Source of the DNA: RUG100 sp963542695
GTDB taxonomy: Bacteria > Bacillota > Clostridia > Peptostreptococcales > Anaerovoracaceae
DNA length: 64,000 bases
NCBI GenBank assembly: GCA_963542695.1
Contig: CAUTYX010000003.1
Span: 69,423-133,422, forward strand
Direction: 5' to 3'
The translations under genes were made by a program, and so were the position numbers. Under the pieces are notes generated by a model, which was given only the letters and a program-made list of their open reading frames with translations, did not search any database and was not told the DNA's origin. Positions within the stretch are counted from its first letter, which is position 1. Every line of letters begins with the position of its first letter. Shown here in pieces: positions 17,816 through 26,981 of this stretch.

Positions 17816-19867
17816 ATGATTATTACACTGAAAGACGGCAGCCAAAAAGAATATGGGCAGCCAATGTCTGTTTACGACATTGCAAGAGATATTAGCGATG
17901 GCCTGGCAAGAGTGGCTTGCGTGGGGGAAGTAAACGATGAAGTGGTAGACTTGCGAACTGTAGTAGATACAGATGCTACCGTAAACATTTTAACCTTTGA
18001 TACAGAAGAGGGTAGGAAGGCCTACCGTCACACATGTTCTCATGTGTTGGCCGAAGCTGTGAAAAACCTGTATCCGGAAGCCAAACTGGCCATTGGTCCT
18101 ACCATTGACAACGGATTTTACTATGACTTTGATTTGCCACCTCTTTCCCGAGAGGATCTTGACAAAATCGAAAAAGAAATGAAGAAGATTATCAAGAAAG
18201 GGGACTCCCTGGAAATGTTTACCTTGCCTCGCAAGGAAGCCATTGCCTTGATGACAGAGCGCCGGGAACCATACAAAGTGGAGTTGATCGAAGAATTACC
18301 TGAAGATGCCACTATCTCCTTTTATCGGCAGGGTGACTTTGTGGAACTATGTGCCGGACCACACTTGATGAAGACAAAGCAGATTAAAGCCTTTGCCTTG
18401 ACATCTTCTTCGGGAGCCTACTGGAAAGGCGATGAAAACAACAAGATGCTTACCAGAATTTATGGTACAGCCTATACCAAGAAAACCGATTTGGAAGAAT
18501 ACCTGGAATACTTGGCGGATATTAAAAACAGAGACCACAATAAACTGGGTAGGGAAATGGACTTGTTTACAACCGTTGATGTTATTGGCCAAGGTTTGCC
18601 GCTATTTATGCCAAAGGGCACCAAGATTATCCAGAAACTCCAGAGATGGATAGAGGACCTGGAAGATTATGAGTGGGGATATGTCCGTACCAGAACACCG
18701 TTGATGGCGAAATCTACTTTGTATAAGATTTCCGACCACTGGTACCACTACAAAGACGGCATGTTTACCTTCGGATATGAAAATCCCGATGAGGATACAG
18801 CTGCCGATGCCGGTCGAGATATTCATGGCGTAGAGGATTTGTCCATTATCGAGCATGATGCCGATGCCAACGTATATGCACTGCGTCCTATGACATGTCC
18901 TTTCCAGTACTATGTATATAAAGCCAATCAGAAAAGCTACCGTGATCTTCCCTACAGAATGGGGGAAACGTCCACCTTATTCCGTAACGAAGACTCCGGA
19001 GAAATGCATGGACTAACGAGAGTTCGTCAGTTTACCATCTCCGAAGGGCATTTGGTTTGTACACCGGAACAGGTTGACGAAGAGTTCAAGGGCTGTGTTG
19101 AATTGGCAAAATACTGTTTGACAACCCTTGGACTGGAAGATGATGTAACGTATCGTTTTTCCAAATGGGATCCGGAAAACCCGGGAAAATATTTGGGAAG
19201 CGCCGAAGAATGGGATAAGGTAGAGTCTGCTATGCGCCAGATTCTGGATGAAATCGGTTTGGAATATACCGAAGAAGCAGGCGAGGCCGCCTTCTACGGA
19301 CCGAAACTGGACATCCAGGCAAAGAATGTGTATGGAAAGGAAGATACCATGATTACCATTCAGCTGGATATGTTCCTTGCACAACGGTACGACATGTACT
19401 ACATTGACAAAGATGGCGAAAAGAAACGACCCTATATTATTCATAGAACATCCCTTGGTTGCTATGAGCGTACTTTGGCTTGGCTTATTGAAAAGCACGA
19501 AGGCAAGTTCCCCACATGGCTTTGTTCGGAACAGGTTCGTGTATTGCCGGTTTCTGAAAAATTCCAGGACTGTGCCGATGCTGTGTACAAAGAATTGCGT
19601 AAAAACGGAATTGATGCAACCGTTGACAGTCGTTCTGAAAGACTGGGCTACAAATTGCGTCAGGCTCAGCTGGATCGTCTACCGTACATGTTGGTTGTCG
19701 GAAATAAGGAACAGGAGGAAAATACCGTTTCTGTTCGCAGCCGATTTGCAGGGGATGAAGGCAGCCGTCCATTGGCTGATTTTATCGCAGATATTTGTGA
19801 AGAAATTCGCACTAAGACCATTCGGAAAGAAGAACCAAAAGACGATGGTAAAGATGGTGCAAAATAG
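17816..19867 (+). CDS. thrS: Threonyl-tRNA synthetase
   Basis: A class II synthetase that charges tRNA-Thr. The N-terminal TGS domain (LKDGSQKEY) is followed by the editing domain with HTCSHVLAEAV, the catalytic core with RPMTCPFQYY and motif 3 in SLGCYERTLAWLIE, and an anticodon-binding domain. The start is set at the ATG of MIITLKDG, preceded by GGAGG; an in-frame ATG 30 bases upstream would add non-conserved residues. Controlled by the T-box leader just upstream. Confidence 0.96.
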   Translation: MIITLKDGSQKEYGQPMSVYDIARDISDGLARVACVGEVNDEVVDLRTVVDTDATVNILTFDTEEGRKAYRHTCSHVLAEAVKNLYPEAKLAIGPTIDNGFYYDFDLPPLSREDLDKIEKEMKKIIKKGDSLEMFTLPRKEAIALMTERREPYKVELIEELPEDATISFYRQGDFVELCAGPHLMKTKQIKAFALTSSSGAYWKGDENNKMLTRIYGTAYTKKTDLEEYLEYLADIKNRDHNKLGREMDLFTTVDVIGQGLPLFMPKGTKIIQKLQRWIEDLEDYEWGYVRTRTPLMAKSTLYKISDHWYHYKDGMFTFGYENPDEDTAADAGRDIHGVEDLSIIEHDADANVYALRPMTCPFQYYVYKANQKSYRDLPYRMGETSTLFRNEDSGEMHGLTRVRQFTISEGHLVCTPEQVDEEFKGCVELAKYCLTTLGLEDDVTYRFSKWDPENPGKYLGSAEEWDKVESAMRQILDEIGLEYTEEAGEAAFYGPKLDIQAKNVYGKEDTMITIQLDMFLAQRYDMYYIDKDGEKKRPYIIHRTSLGCYERTLAWLIEKHEGKFPTWLCSEQVRVLPVSEKFQDCADAVYKELRKNGIDATVDSRSERLGYKLRQAQLDRLPYMLVVGNKEQEENTVSVRSRFAGDEGSRPLADFIADICEEIRTKTIRKEEPKDDGKDGAK

Positions 19868-19931
19868 CTAAGGCAACAGAAGCCGGCTAAAACATAGTGC
19901 CGGCAATGAAACAAAAAAAGCTTTTCATTTA

Positions 19932-20905
19932 TTAGGAAGCAGGGCGGCAGGAATCGGTAGATGACTGCCGTCTTTTGGTGGAATCAAGGGCTGTATCTGG
20001 GGCATCCGTATCGGTTTCGGTAGTGAGCATAGACTTGCTGCTACAAAGGATGCCGGCTAGAATAAGTGCTGCACCGATAATCCCTAGGAGCTCTAGTTTT
20101 TCGCCTAATATTATCCAACCGAAAAAAGCGGCACACAGTGGGTTTAGTGCACACAGTTGGCTTACTCGTTCAGCGGAAAGGGGTCTTGAGCAACGGTTTG
20201 CAGTGAAAAGCCAACGCAGGTACATAAAAGCGCAAGACCCAGCAATAATCCCCATTGGATCTCGTTAGTCGGCAATGTAGGGGTTTCTGTAACAAAGGAC
20301 GTAATCATAGCCATGACGCCGGTAATACCAACGTAGATAATCCCCAAGCTCAATGGGTCGTAACGTTTAGAGAGTCGATCAGTGGCAATAATGGCACCGG
20401 TGTACAAAACAGCAGCTATAATGCACAGAGTCTCCCCTGCGCCCAGAGAAAGGCCTGTTCCGCCGGGAAGAGCAAGGAAGCCGATTCCCGTCATGGTAAT
20501 TAAGGCACTGACGATAATAATAGGTGTCGGCTTTTTGCGAAGCAAGATAGCTTCGGCAATGGGAACCATTACAATGGCAGTATTTTCTAAAAACGCACAG
20601 GCGGAGGAAGAGGTTTGCCGTAGTCCCAGTAACTCGGCAGTCATGGTAAAGAAATTTATGGCACCTAAAACAAGGGCTGCTTTGAGTATTTGAGGATTGT
20701 CCTTGATGCTGCGTAGTACCCGCGGCAAAAAAGCAACAAATAAAATAAGGAAGGCCATAAGAAAGCGTATCCCCAGCAAATTCAGCGGTTCCATGGTAAC
20801 CAGCATTTGTTTGGACATTAGAAACGATGTACTGCGAGCCAAAGTGATGATGATAAACAGAATCGTTCCTGTGGTGACGGTTAGTTGTTTAGCTTCTTTT
20901 GTCAT
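19932..20905 (-). pseudogene. EamA/DMT transporter broken by a one-base frameshift
   Basis: Read from 20905, the frame encodes nine or so membrane segments and runs to GFSLQTVAQ, then leaves the family sequence and stops. The continuation (LSAERVSQLCALNPLCAAFFGWIILGEKLE) is in another frame of the same strand, down to 19932. One extra C in the coding-strand CCCC run (plus-strand GGGG at 20180-20183) would restore a full two-repeat protein of about 320 residues. This may be a recent slip in a homopolymer, a phase switch, or an assembly error. The gene is divergent from a LysR regulator, a common arrangement for a regulated exporter. Confidence 0.8.
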
Positions 20906-20941
20906 GGCAATCTCCTTTTCCTTGACAAAAGTATACGATTT

Positions 20942-20990
20942 TTATATCTTTGAGTAAAACGAGAATTAATCATTATATCTTTGACTAAAA
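20942..20990. repeat. Two direct 18-bp repeats between divergent transporter and LysR genes
   Basis: TTATATCTTTGAGTAAAA (20942-20959) recurs with one mismatch at 20973-20990. The 31-base period is close to three helical turns, so both copies face the same side of the DNA. They lie in the shared promoter region and are candidate LysR binding sites. Confidence 0.7.
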
Positions 20991-21074
20991 TGCAAAGAAA
21001 AAATAAAAGTAATAAGAAGCAAGTAATGAAGAGGGAAATAAGAAAGACTACTTAAAAAGAAAGAGAAAAGAAAC

Positions 21075-21956
21075 ATGGATATGGAAAAATATCGAACGTT
21101 GGTTTCAGTAATAGAGGAGGGGAGCTTTTCGGCCTTGGCAGAAAAACAGGGCTACACTCCCTCCGGTATTAGCCGTATGATGGCGTCCATGGAGGCGGAA
21201 CTTGGGTTCCCTCTTTTAATTCGCAGTAAAAAAGGGGTGACACCTACAGCGGATTGCCTGGAAATTTTGCCCCAGATAAAGAATGCTCTCGCCGCATGGG
21301 AACGAGTGCGTCAATCTGCAGATCAATTATTGGGGCTCAGCACCGGAACACTACACATAGGAACATCGTATTATGCCGGATACCCGTGGTTGGCGCAGGT
21401 AATTGCTGCTTTTCAAAAGCAGTACCCGGGGATTGCGGTAAAGCTAATAGAGGGAACCAGCAGCCAACTGGCAACCGCCATTGAGGAGAATAGAGCGGAT
21501 CTTTGCCTTATTAGTCAGCGAGCCGGTAACCATCAGTGGATTTTGCTGAAAAAAGATTTTATGGTAGCGTGGGTTCCGAAGGACCATCCAATGGCCGGAG
21601 GTGCCGGCTTCCCCATCAGCCAATTTCGTAAAGAGCCATTTATTGAACTGTACCCGGGACTGGAGACTGACAACTCCAGAATGTTTCATCGCAATTCCAT
21701 ACAGCCGCAAACGGTTTATACAACCACTGACAATTTTGCCGTATATGCCATGGTGGAGGCCGGTCTTGGTATATCCAGCGCCAATAGTCTCATTGCAGAA
21801 TCCTTTGCAGGGGATGTAGTTGCGCTGCCGATTGAGCCATTACAGTCGGTGGATATCGGCATGGCTATTCCGGCGGAATCGGTTATCTCACCGGCAGCCA
21901 GAAAATTTGCCGATTTTGCCATATCAAGAGCCGGTCAGTGGAGCGAGACTCGGTAA
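21075..21956 (+). CDS. LysR-family transcriptional regulator
   Basis: A 293-residue LTTR: N-terminal winged helix (YRTLVSVIEEGSFSALAEKQGYTPSGISRMM) and a C-terminal effector-binding domain resembling periplasmic binding proteins (GTLHIGTSYYAGYPWLAQVI). It is divergent from the frameshifted EamA transporter across about 170 bases that carry two direct repeats, so it probably controls that exporter and itself. Effector unknown. Confidence 0.88.
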   Translation: MDMEKYRTLVSVIEEGSFSALAEKQGYTPSGISRMMASMEAELGFPLLIRSKKGVTPTADCLEILPQIKNALAAWERVRQSADQLLGLSTGTLHIGTSYYAGYPWLAQVIAAFQKQYPGIAVKLIEGTSSQLATAIEENRADLCLISQRAGNHQWILLKKDFMVAWVPKDHPMAGGAGFPISQFRKEPFIELYPGLETDNSRMFHRNSIQPQTVYTTTDNFAVYAMVEAGLGISSANSLIAESFAGDVVALPIEPLQSVDIGMAIPAESVISPAARKFADFAISRAGQWSETR

Positions 21957-22088
21957 CCGGTGGCAAAATGCAGTTGGAGCAATAAAATTTGCCAAGAAAA
22001 AATGGTAGAAACCGTATAGAAACTCGTCTGATATGGGTATAATGAAACCATAGTATTTGTTTGTAAAGGTTTATAGTAAGGAGACGTT

Positions 22089-22649
22089 ATGAGAAAAGAT
22101 TTTGGACCACAGTCATTGATTTATCCGGAACCGGTATTGATGATTGCATCGTATGACGAAGAGGGGAATGTAGATGTAATGAATGCCGCTTGGGGTGGTG
22201 TCAGCGGCTCCAACGAGATTACCATGTGCCTTTCTCCGACACATAAATCCGTAGAAAATATTGTGAAAATTAAAGAGTTCACCGTTGCATTCGGAGATGC
22301 CGATCACGTGGAAGAATGCGACTATTTGGGGCTGGTTTCGGCTAAAGATGTTCCTGACAAAGTCGCAAGAACGGGATTGACCGTAGGACAATCCAAGCAT
22401 GTTAATGCGCCGATTTTGGAAGAGTTGCCGGTATATCTTGATTGCAAGCTAAAAAGCTACGACGAAGCTACCCACTACATGCGGGCAGAAATTGTTAATG
22501 TGGCAGCCGATGAATCGGTACTGGATGAAGAGGGCAACATTGATTTGGCAAAGGTGCGTCCTATTGCATATGATGGACTAAATCACAATTACAACGTACT
22601 GGGAGAAATCGTTGGAAAAGCATTCTCCGATGGCAAGAACATAAAATAG
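22089..22649 (+). CDS. Flavin reductase-like FMN-binding split-barrel protein
   Basis: Belongs to the flavin reductase/flavoredoxin family, which binds FMN non-covalently. Visible family features are the N-terminal YPEPVLMIASYDEEGNVDVMNAAW segment (VMNAAWGG lines the flavin site) and a 186-residue single domain. An AAGGAG site precedes the ATG, and a TATAAT at 22038-22043 is a likely -10. It follows the LysR gene but appears to have its own promoter. An electron-transfer or reductase role is likely; the partner is unknown. Confidence 0.82.
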   Translation: MRKDFGPQSLIYPEPVLMIASYDEEGNVDVMNAAWGGVSGSNEITMCLSPTHKSVENIVKIKEFTVAFGDADHVEECDYLGLVSAKDVPDKVARTGLTVGQSKHVNAPILEELPVYLDCKLKSYDEATHYMRAEIVNVAADESVLDEEGNIDLAKVRPIAYDGLNHNYNVLGEIVGKAFSDGKNIK

Positions 22650-22742
22650 TCAATACCACAATATAGGATACATTTATCTGGCTAAATTAAATCATTGGAT
22701 CAAAGTGCCATTGAATTTAAAAGTTGTGTTTAACCATCAAAA

Positions 22743-22774
22743 TGTCGACCTCCAATTGTTTTTGGAGGTCGGCA
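22743..22774. terminator. Bidirectional terminator hairpin
   Basis: A stem of about 11 bp (CGACCTCCAA / TTGGAGGTCG plus flanking pairs) lies between the convergent flavin reductase gene and the ABC transporter operon. T-rich sequence lies on both sides but neither tract is strong. Confidence 0.65.
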
Positions 22775-22843
22775 CATTTCTACTCTTGTATGATTGTTAT
22801 TTCTTTTGTCATCCTCTACATAGCAGATGGACGCAGCGACCGG

Positions 22844-23566
22844 CTACAGGACTTTACTGAAAAAGCTTTTGGCTCGCTGGCTCTTGGTGTGATCAAAGAG
22901 CTCTTCCGGGGTTCCTTGCTCCATAATAACACCTTCGTCAATAAAGAAAATGCGATCGGCAACTTCCCGGGCGAATCTCATTTCGTGGGTCACGATGACC
23001 ATAGTCATGCCCCCTTCGGCCAAGCTTTTCATAACATCCAGAACTTCGCCGACCATTTCCGGATCAAGAGCCGAAGTAGGCTCGTCAAAGAGCATAACTT
23101 CCGGATTTATAGCCAAAGCTCTGGCAATGGCAGCTCGCTGCTTTTGCCCGCCGGAGAGAGAGGCCGGGTACACGTTTACCTTGTCAGACAACCCTACACG
23201 CTGCAACAGTTCCTTTGCCTTCTTCTCCGCTTCTTCTTTGGTCATGCGACCGGTTTGAATGGGAGCTAAAGTAATATTCTCCAAAGTGGTCATGTGAGGG
23301 AATAAATTAAAGTTCTGGAATACCATTCCCAGCTTCTCACGAACTTTGTTTAGATCAACGCCCTTGGCATTGATTTGCTGGCCGTCAACCAGAACTTCGC
23401 CTTTGGTAGGTTCTTCCAGTAGGTTTAGGCATCGCAGGAAGGTGCTTTTTCCGGAACCGGAAGGTCCGATGACGCAGACGACTTCTCCGTCTTTAATGGT
23501 TTCGGAAATTCCTTTTAGAACTTCCAATTCTCCGAAATATTTATGTAAGTCTTTAACTTCTATCAC
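22844..23566 (-). CDS. Polar amino acid ABC transporter ATPase (GlnQ-like)
   Basis: The ATP-hydrolysing subunit of an amino acid importer. Walker A GPSGSGKST, Q-loop FQNFNLFPHMT, signature LSGGQKQR, Walker B VMLFDEPTSALDP and the switch histidine in VTHEM are all present. The GTG start (VIEVKDLHKYF) is chosen for its AAGGAGG site and conventional N-terminus; an upstream ATG would add ten residues. It overlaps the permease gene by 14 bases. Confidence 0.92.
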   Translation of the reverse strand: MIEVKDLHKYFGELEVLKGISETIKDGEVVCVIGPSGSGKSTFLRCLNLLEEPTKGEVLVDGQQINAKGVDLNKVREKLGMVFQNFNLFPHMTTLENITLAPIQTGRMTKEEAEKKAKELLQRVGLSDKVNVYPASLSGGQKQRAAIARALAINPEVMLFDEPTSALDPEMVGEVLDVMKSLAEGGMTMVIVTHEMRFAREVADRIFFIDEGVIMEQGTPEELFDHTKSQRAKSFFSKVL

Positions 23567-24224
23567 TGACTGCCATCCTCCTTTCTGCATAAGCAACGAT
23601 GCGGGAAAGTGGAATGGTCAAGCACAGGTACACAACGGCAACGCCGATGTACGCATACCAGAAAGTGTAAGACTGACTGGCCCACAAAATTCCTTTTCTC
23701 GTAATTTCTTCAATGGCAACAATAGACAATACGGCTGTTTCCTTAATCAAGGTGATAAATTCGTTGCCCAGTGCCGGCATAATAATCCGGATGGCCTGGG
23801 GAATGACGATGAAGCGCATTGTTTTTCCGTGTGTCAGACCAAGGGAACGGGCGGCTTCGATTTGTCCGGTATCAATAGCCTGTAAACCGGCACGGATAAT
23901 TTCGGCAACGTAGGCAGAACTGTTGATCCCGCAAGCCAAAATACCACAACCGACTTCGATGCCTCGCCAGGTAAAGGATCCGCCTAATGATCCAACCAAT
24001 TGCGGCAGACCGGCGTACCAAATGAGAGCCTGCACCAAGAGAGGTGTTCCCCGCAGGATTTCTACATACACAGAGCCGATGATACGCAAAACTTTCAGTT
24101 TGGAAAGCTTCATCAATGCAATAAGCAAGCCCAGCAATACACCTAAGATAACGGCAAACACCGTGATTTCCAAGGTCGTTCCAATGCCCGCAAAGGCTTT
24201 TTGTATTCCGGTAAGGTATTCCAT
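23553..24224 (-). CDS. Polar amino acid ABC transporter permease
   Basis: A HisM/GlnP-type inner membrane subunit of 223 residues with about five membrane segments and the EAA loop EAARSLGLTHGKTMRFIVIPQA, which contacts the ATPase. The N-terminal signature VEILRGTPLLVQ is typical. It lies between the binding-protein and ATPase genes in one operon. A single permease gene implies a homodimer. Confidence 0.92.
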   Translation of the reverse strand: MEYLTGIQKAFAGIGTTLEITVFAVILGVLLGLLIALMKLSKLKVLRIIGSVYVEILRGTPLLVQALIWYAGLPQLVGSLGGSFTWRGIEVGCGILACGINSSAYVAEIIRAGLQAIDTGQIEAARSLGLTHGKTMRFIVIPQAIRIIMPALGNEFITLIKETAVLSIVAIEEITRKGILWASQSYTFWYAYIGVAVVYLCLTIPLSRIVAYAERRMAVSDRS

Positions 24225-24249
24225 TACCAGTTTCCTCCTTACAAATAGG

Positions 24250-24277
24250 AAAAGGTTTGTAGTGTCACAAACCTTTT
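24250..24277 (-). terminator. Intercistronic hairpin between binding protein and permease genes
   Basis: A perfect 11-bp stem (AAAAGGTTTGT / ACAAACCTTTT) with a six-base loop lies between the first and second genes of the operon. On the transcribed strand it ends in CCTTTT, so it could act as a partial terminator and keep binding-protein levels above those of the permease and ATPase. Confidence 0.7.
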
Positions 24278-24306
24278 CGCAGATGATATTTTACTGCTGT
24301 GGTAGC

Positions 24307-25098
24307 TTACTTGCCGGAACCCAGTTTCCACTGTTTGTACAGTTTGTCATAAGTGCCGTTATCCTTGATGTTTTTCAAACCGGTGTTAATCTTTTCCAGT
24401 AGTTCGGAGTTTCCTTTTTTAACAGCGATTCCATAGGATTCAGCGTTAATAGTCTCTCCAACGATTTTGATTTTGTCCGGCTGTTTTTCCATATAACTCT
24501 GAGTTACAGGCAGGTCGTTGATAACGGCGTTGATGGTTCCGTTGGCCAGATCGTTAAAAGTTACATCCAGACCGTTGTAGGTCTTTACATCTTTAATCTT
24601 GCCTTCTTTTTTCAGCTCTTCGGCCTTCTTTGCACCGGAAGTTCCGATTTGTGCGCCTACAATCATGTCTTTAGTCAAGTCATCCAGCTTTTTTACTGTT
24701 GTATTGTCTTTTGCAACAGCCAGTGCCAGACCGGATTTGTAGTATTCGTCAGAGAAGTCTACCTTTTCTTTTCTTGCTTTTGTAATGGTAACACCACTGG
24801 CAACAATGTCCACGTTGCCGGAATCCAGTGCCGGAATCAATCCGTCGAACTCCATGTTTTTCCATTCTACCTGGATATTTTGGTCTTTTGCAATGGCATT
24901 GATTAGATCAACGTCAAAGCCTGTCAAATTACCATCATCATCGGTGGTATCAAAGGGAGGGAAGGTGGGTTCCATGGCGGCGGTCAACGGTTTGTCTTTG
25001 CTGCCGGAGTTGCTTCCCGAATCCCCACATGCGGTGAAAGCCAATGTAAAAACCAGTGCCATTGTCAGAACAAGGGCGCCTTTCAGAATTTTTTTCAT
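24307..25098 (-). CDS. Amino acid ABC transporter substrate-binding lipoprotein
   Basis: A family 3 solute-binding protein. The signal peptide ends in the lipobox LAFTAC, so the protein is lipid-anchored outside the membrane. The body begins with the typical MEPTFPPFDTTDDDGNLTGFDVDL and contains GVTITKARKEKVDFSDEYY. The start is the ATG at 25098 (MKKILKG), behind AGAGG; the frame opens earlier but without signal-peptide features. It is the first gene of the operon. The substrate is a polar amino acid or related compound; the adjacent cysK hints at cystine, but that is only context. Confidence 0.92.
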   Translation of the reverse strand: MKKILKGALVLTMALVFTLAFTACGDSGSNSGSKDKPLTAAMEPTFPPFDTTDDDGNLTGFDVDLINAIAKDQNIQVEWKNMEFDGLIPALDSGNVDIVASGVTITKARKEKVDFSDEYYKSGLALAVAKDNTTVKKLDDLTKDMIVGAQIGTSGAKKAEELKKEGKIKDVKTYNGLDVTFNDLANGTINAVINDLPVTQSYMEKQPDKIKIVGETINAESYGIAVKKGNSELLEKINTGLKNIKDNGTYDKLYKQWKLGSGK

Positions 25099-25267
25099 GA
25101 GTATGTCCTCTCTGTAAATATAATAATATGTTATTAAACGTAGCTTGTTTGATAATAATACGCCAAAATGTATATCTTTGCAACAACAAGATGTATTTTT
25201 ATGCAATTCTTTTTGTATACTTTTATTCAAAGCCTAAGAATGATATAATAATTTAATTAGTGTAGAA

Positions 25268-25293
25268 AATCATTGTATAAAATCACTGTATAA
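25268..25293. repeat. Tandem 13-bp repeat before cysK
   Basis: AATCATTGTATAA is followed directly by AATCACTGTATAA. It lies between the binding-protein start and cysK, downstream of a TATAAT at 25244-25249, and could be an operator for one or both divergent units. Confidence 0.5.
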
Positions 25294-25322
25294 ATAGACA
25301 AGCAATTTCAGGAGATGAGGAT

Positions 25323-26249
25323 ATGATATTCAATAATATACTGGAAGCCGTAGGCCATACCCCTATTATCCGGTTAAACCACTTGACAGAACCCGGCGAT
25401 GCGGAGATTTTGGTAAAATATGAGGGTCTTAACGTAGGTGGTTCTATTAAAACCAGGACGGCTTTGAACATGATTCGCAAGGCGGAAGAAGAGGGGCTTT
25501 TGACTCCGGACTCCATCATTGTAGAGCCGACCAGTGGCAATCAGGGCATTGGTCTGGCATTGGTGGGTGCTGTAAAGGGATATAAAACCACCATTATAAT
25601 GCCGCACTCGGTAAGTCGGGAACGGCGGCTTTTGGTGGAAGCCTATGGAGCAGAGCTAAAGCTGATTCACGATGATGATGACATTGGCGAATGCATCGAC
25701 AACTGCATCAAATTATCGAAGCAGATGGCAGAAGAAAACCCGAACGTTTTTGTTCCGGATCAATTTAACAACATGAACAACCCACTGACCCACGAGAGCA
25801 GCACCGCCAGAGAAATCCTGGAGCAGGTGGACGGACCCATCGACGGGTTTTGTTCCGGTGTCGGCACCGGCGGTACCATTAGCGGTATTGGGCACGTTTT
25901 AAAGGACGCCAATCCGGATATGAAAATTTATGCAGTAGAACCGGAAAACGCGGCCATTCTCTCCGGTGGAAACGTTGGAACGCATCTGCAAATGGGAATA
26001 GGTGACGGCTTGATTCCTGCAACTTTGGATCAACAAATTTTTTCAAAGACTTGTCTGGTTAGCGATAGAGAAGCCATGGAAATCACCCGGCGTCTTTCCC
26101 GGGAAGAAGGTATTCTTTGCGGCATTTCCAGTGGTTCCAACGTATGCGTTGCACTGAAGATGGCAAAAGAACTAGGCGCCGGAAAACGAGTGCTCACCGT
26201 TTTACCGGATACCGGTGAACGGTATTTCTCTACACCGCTGTTTGAATAA
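25323..26249 (+). CDS. cysK: Cysteine synthase (O-acetylserine sulfhydrylase)
   Basis: A PLP enzyme that makes cysteine from O-acetylserine and sulfide. The PLP lysine lies in GGSIKTR, the phosphate-binding loop is GVGTGGTISG, and the C-terminal SSGSN is present. The substrate loop reads TSGNQG rather than the usual TSGNTG. The 308-residue length is normal. An AGGAGATGAGG site precedes the ATG. Divergent from the amino acid ABC operon. A cystathionine beta-synthase-like activity is the main alternative. Confidence 0.9.
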   Translation: MIFNNILEAVGHTPIIRLNHLTEPGDAEILVKYEGLNVGGSIKTRTALNMIRKAEEEGLLTPDSIIVEPTSGNQGIGLALVGAVKGYKTTIIMPHSVSRERRLLVEAYGAELKLIHDDDDIGECIDNCIKLSKQMAEENPNVFVPDQFNNMNNPLTHESSTAREILEQVDGPIDGFCSGVGTGGTISGIGHVLKDANPDMKIYAVEPENAAILSGGNVGTHLQMGIGDGLIPATLDQQIFSKTCLVSDREAMEITRRLSREEGILCGISSGSNVCVALKMAKELGAGKRVLTVLPDTGERYFSTPLFE

Positions 26250-26330
26250 GCTGTTTGAACAAGATCCAGGAGTAGCTGAACAAACGGTATTAGGTTAATA
26301 AATGTAAATAGATCTAGATTTAGGAAATGG

Positions 26331-26720
26331 AAGGGCACGGAACGAATCCGTGCTTTTCAAATTTAAAGAACAGTGGGGAAGGATTCCGTGTTTTTTTGAA
26401 TTCGAAGAAAAGTACGGAATAAGTCCGCACTTTTCTTCAAAACGACTTTTAGTGCGGATTTGTTCCGCACTTTTTATATATTCAGAAATTGTGCGGAACA
26501 AGATTTCGATTTATTGGATGAAAAAAGCTTATTAAAGGTAGATTTGTAATAAATTTATCTTGCATTAAGAGAATTTCTCTGCAACAGTAACATTAAAATA
26601 TATATCGGGTAACTTATTACTCTTATTCTAGCACTACGCATAAAATGTGGTTCCGCATTTTTTTCTGTTTTGTTGGAAGTGCGGAAAATTTCCGTACTTT
26701 ATGCAATTAAACGAAAAGTG
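26331..26720. repeat. Palindromic repeat block A (AAGTGCGGAA/TTCCGCACTT family)
   Basis: At least five related inverted repeats occur in about 390 bases with no gene. The clearest are GCACGGA/TCCGTGC (26335-26353), a 15-bp stem with AAAAGTACGGA/TCCGCACTTTT (26404-26438), AGTGCGGA/TCCGCACT (26451-26471), and the near-perfect palindrome at 26677-26699. Lone half sites lie at 26491 and 26715. Spacing is irregular. The same core returns in block B at 53.3-53.7 kb. No terminal target duplication or transposase is visible. Confidence 0.8.
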
Positions 26721-26817
26721 CGGAAGAAGTGGAAGAAAGGGGCAAAAAAGAAAGGCGCAACAATAAATGGTAAAGACACAGGAAACAGACAGATGCTAAC
26801 GTAAAATAAAAAAATGT

Positions 26818-26849
26818 AAGAAGCGTCCCCTAGCGGGAACGCTTCTTTT
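26818..26849. terminator. Terminator hairpin in the cysK-hemerythrin intergenic region
   Basis: AAGAAGCGT pairs with ACGCTTCTT around an inner CCC/GGG, with T-rich ends on both strands. It could end readthrough from either side, including the hemerythrin operon transcribed leftwards. A second hairpin (GGGATACCAGT / ACTGGTACCC, about 26890-26927) lies just beyond it. Confidence 0.7.
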
Positions 26850-26981
26850 CTATATACTCCGCCTACAGAACGGGGTCTCTAAATGGCAAGGGATACCAGT
26901 GACAACGGGAGGTGACAACTGGTACCCGCCGCAGGGTTTTGCAAACTTTTGCCGGCTAAGACTGTTGACAAACCAGACGTT

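Noticed and set aside
26331..26720. CRISPR array in the repeat-rich gap
   Set aside because: Units are palindromes of unequal length with irregular spacing and no uniform spacers; no cas gene lies in the window.
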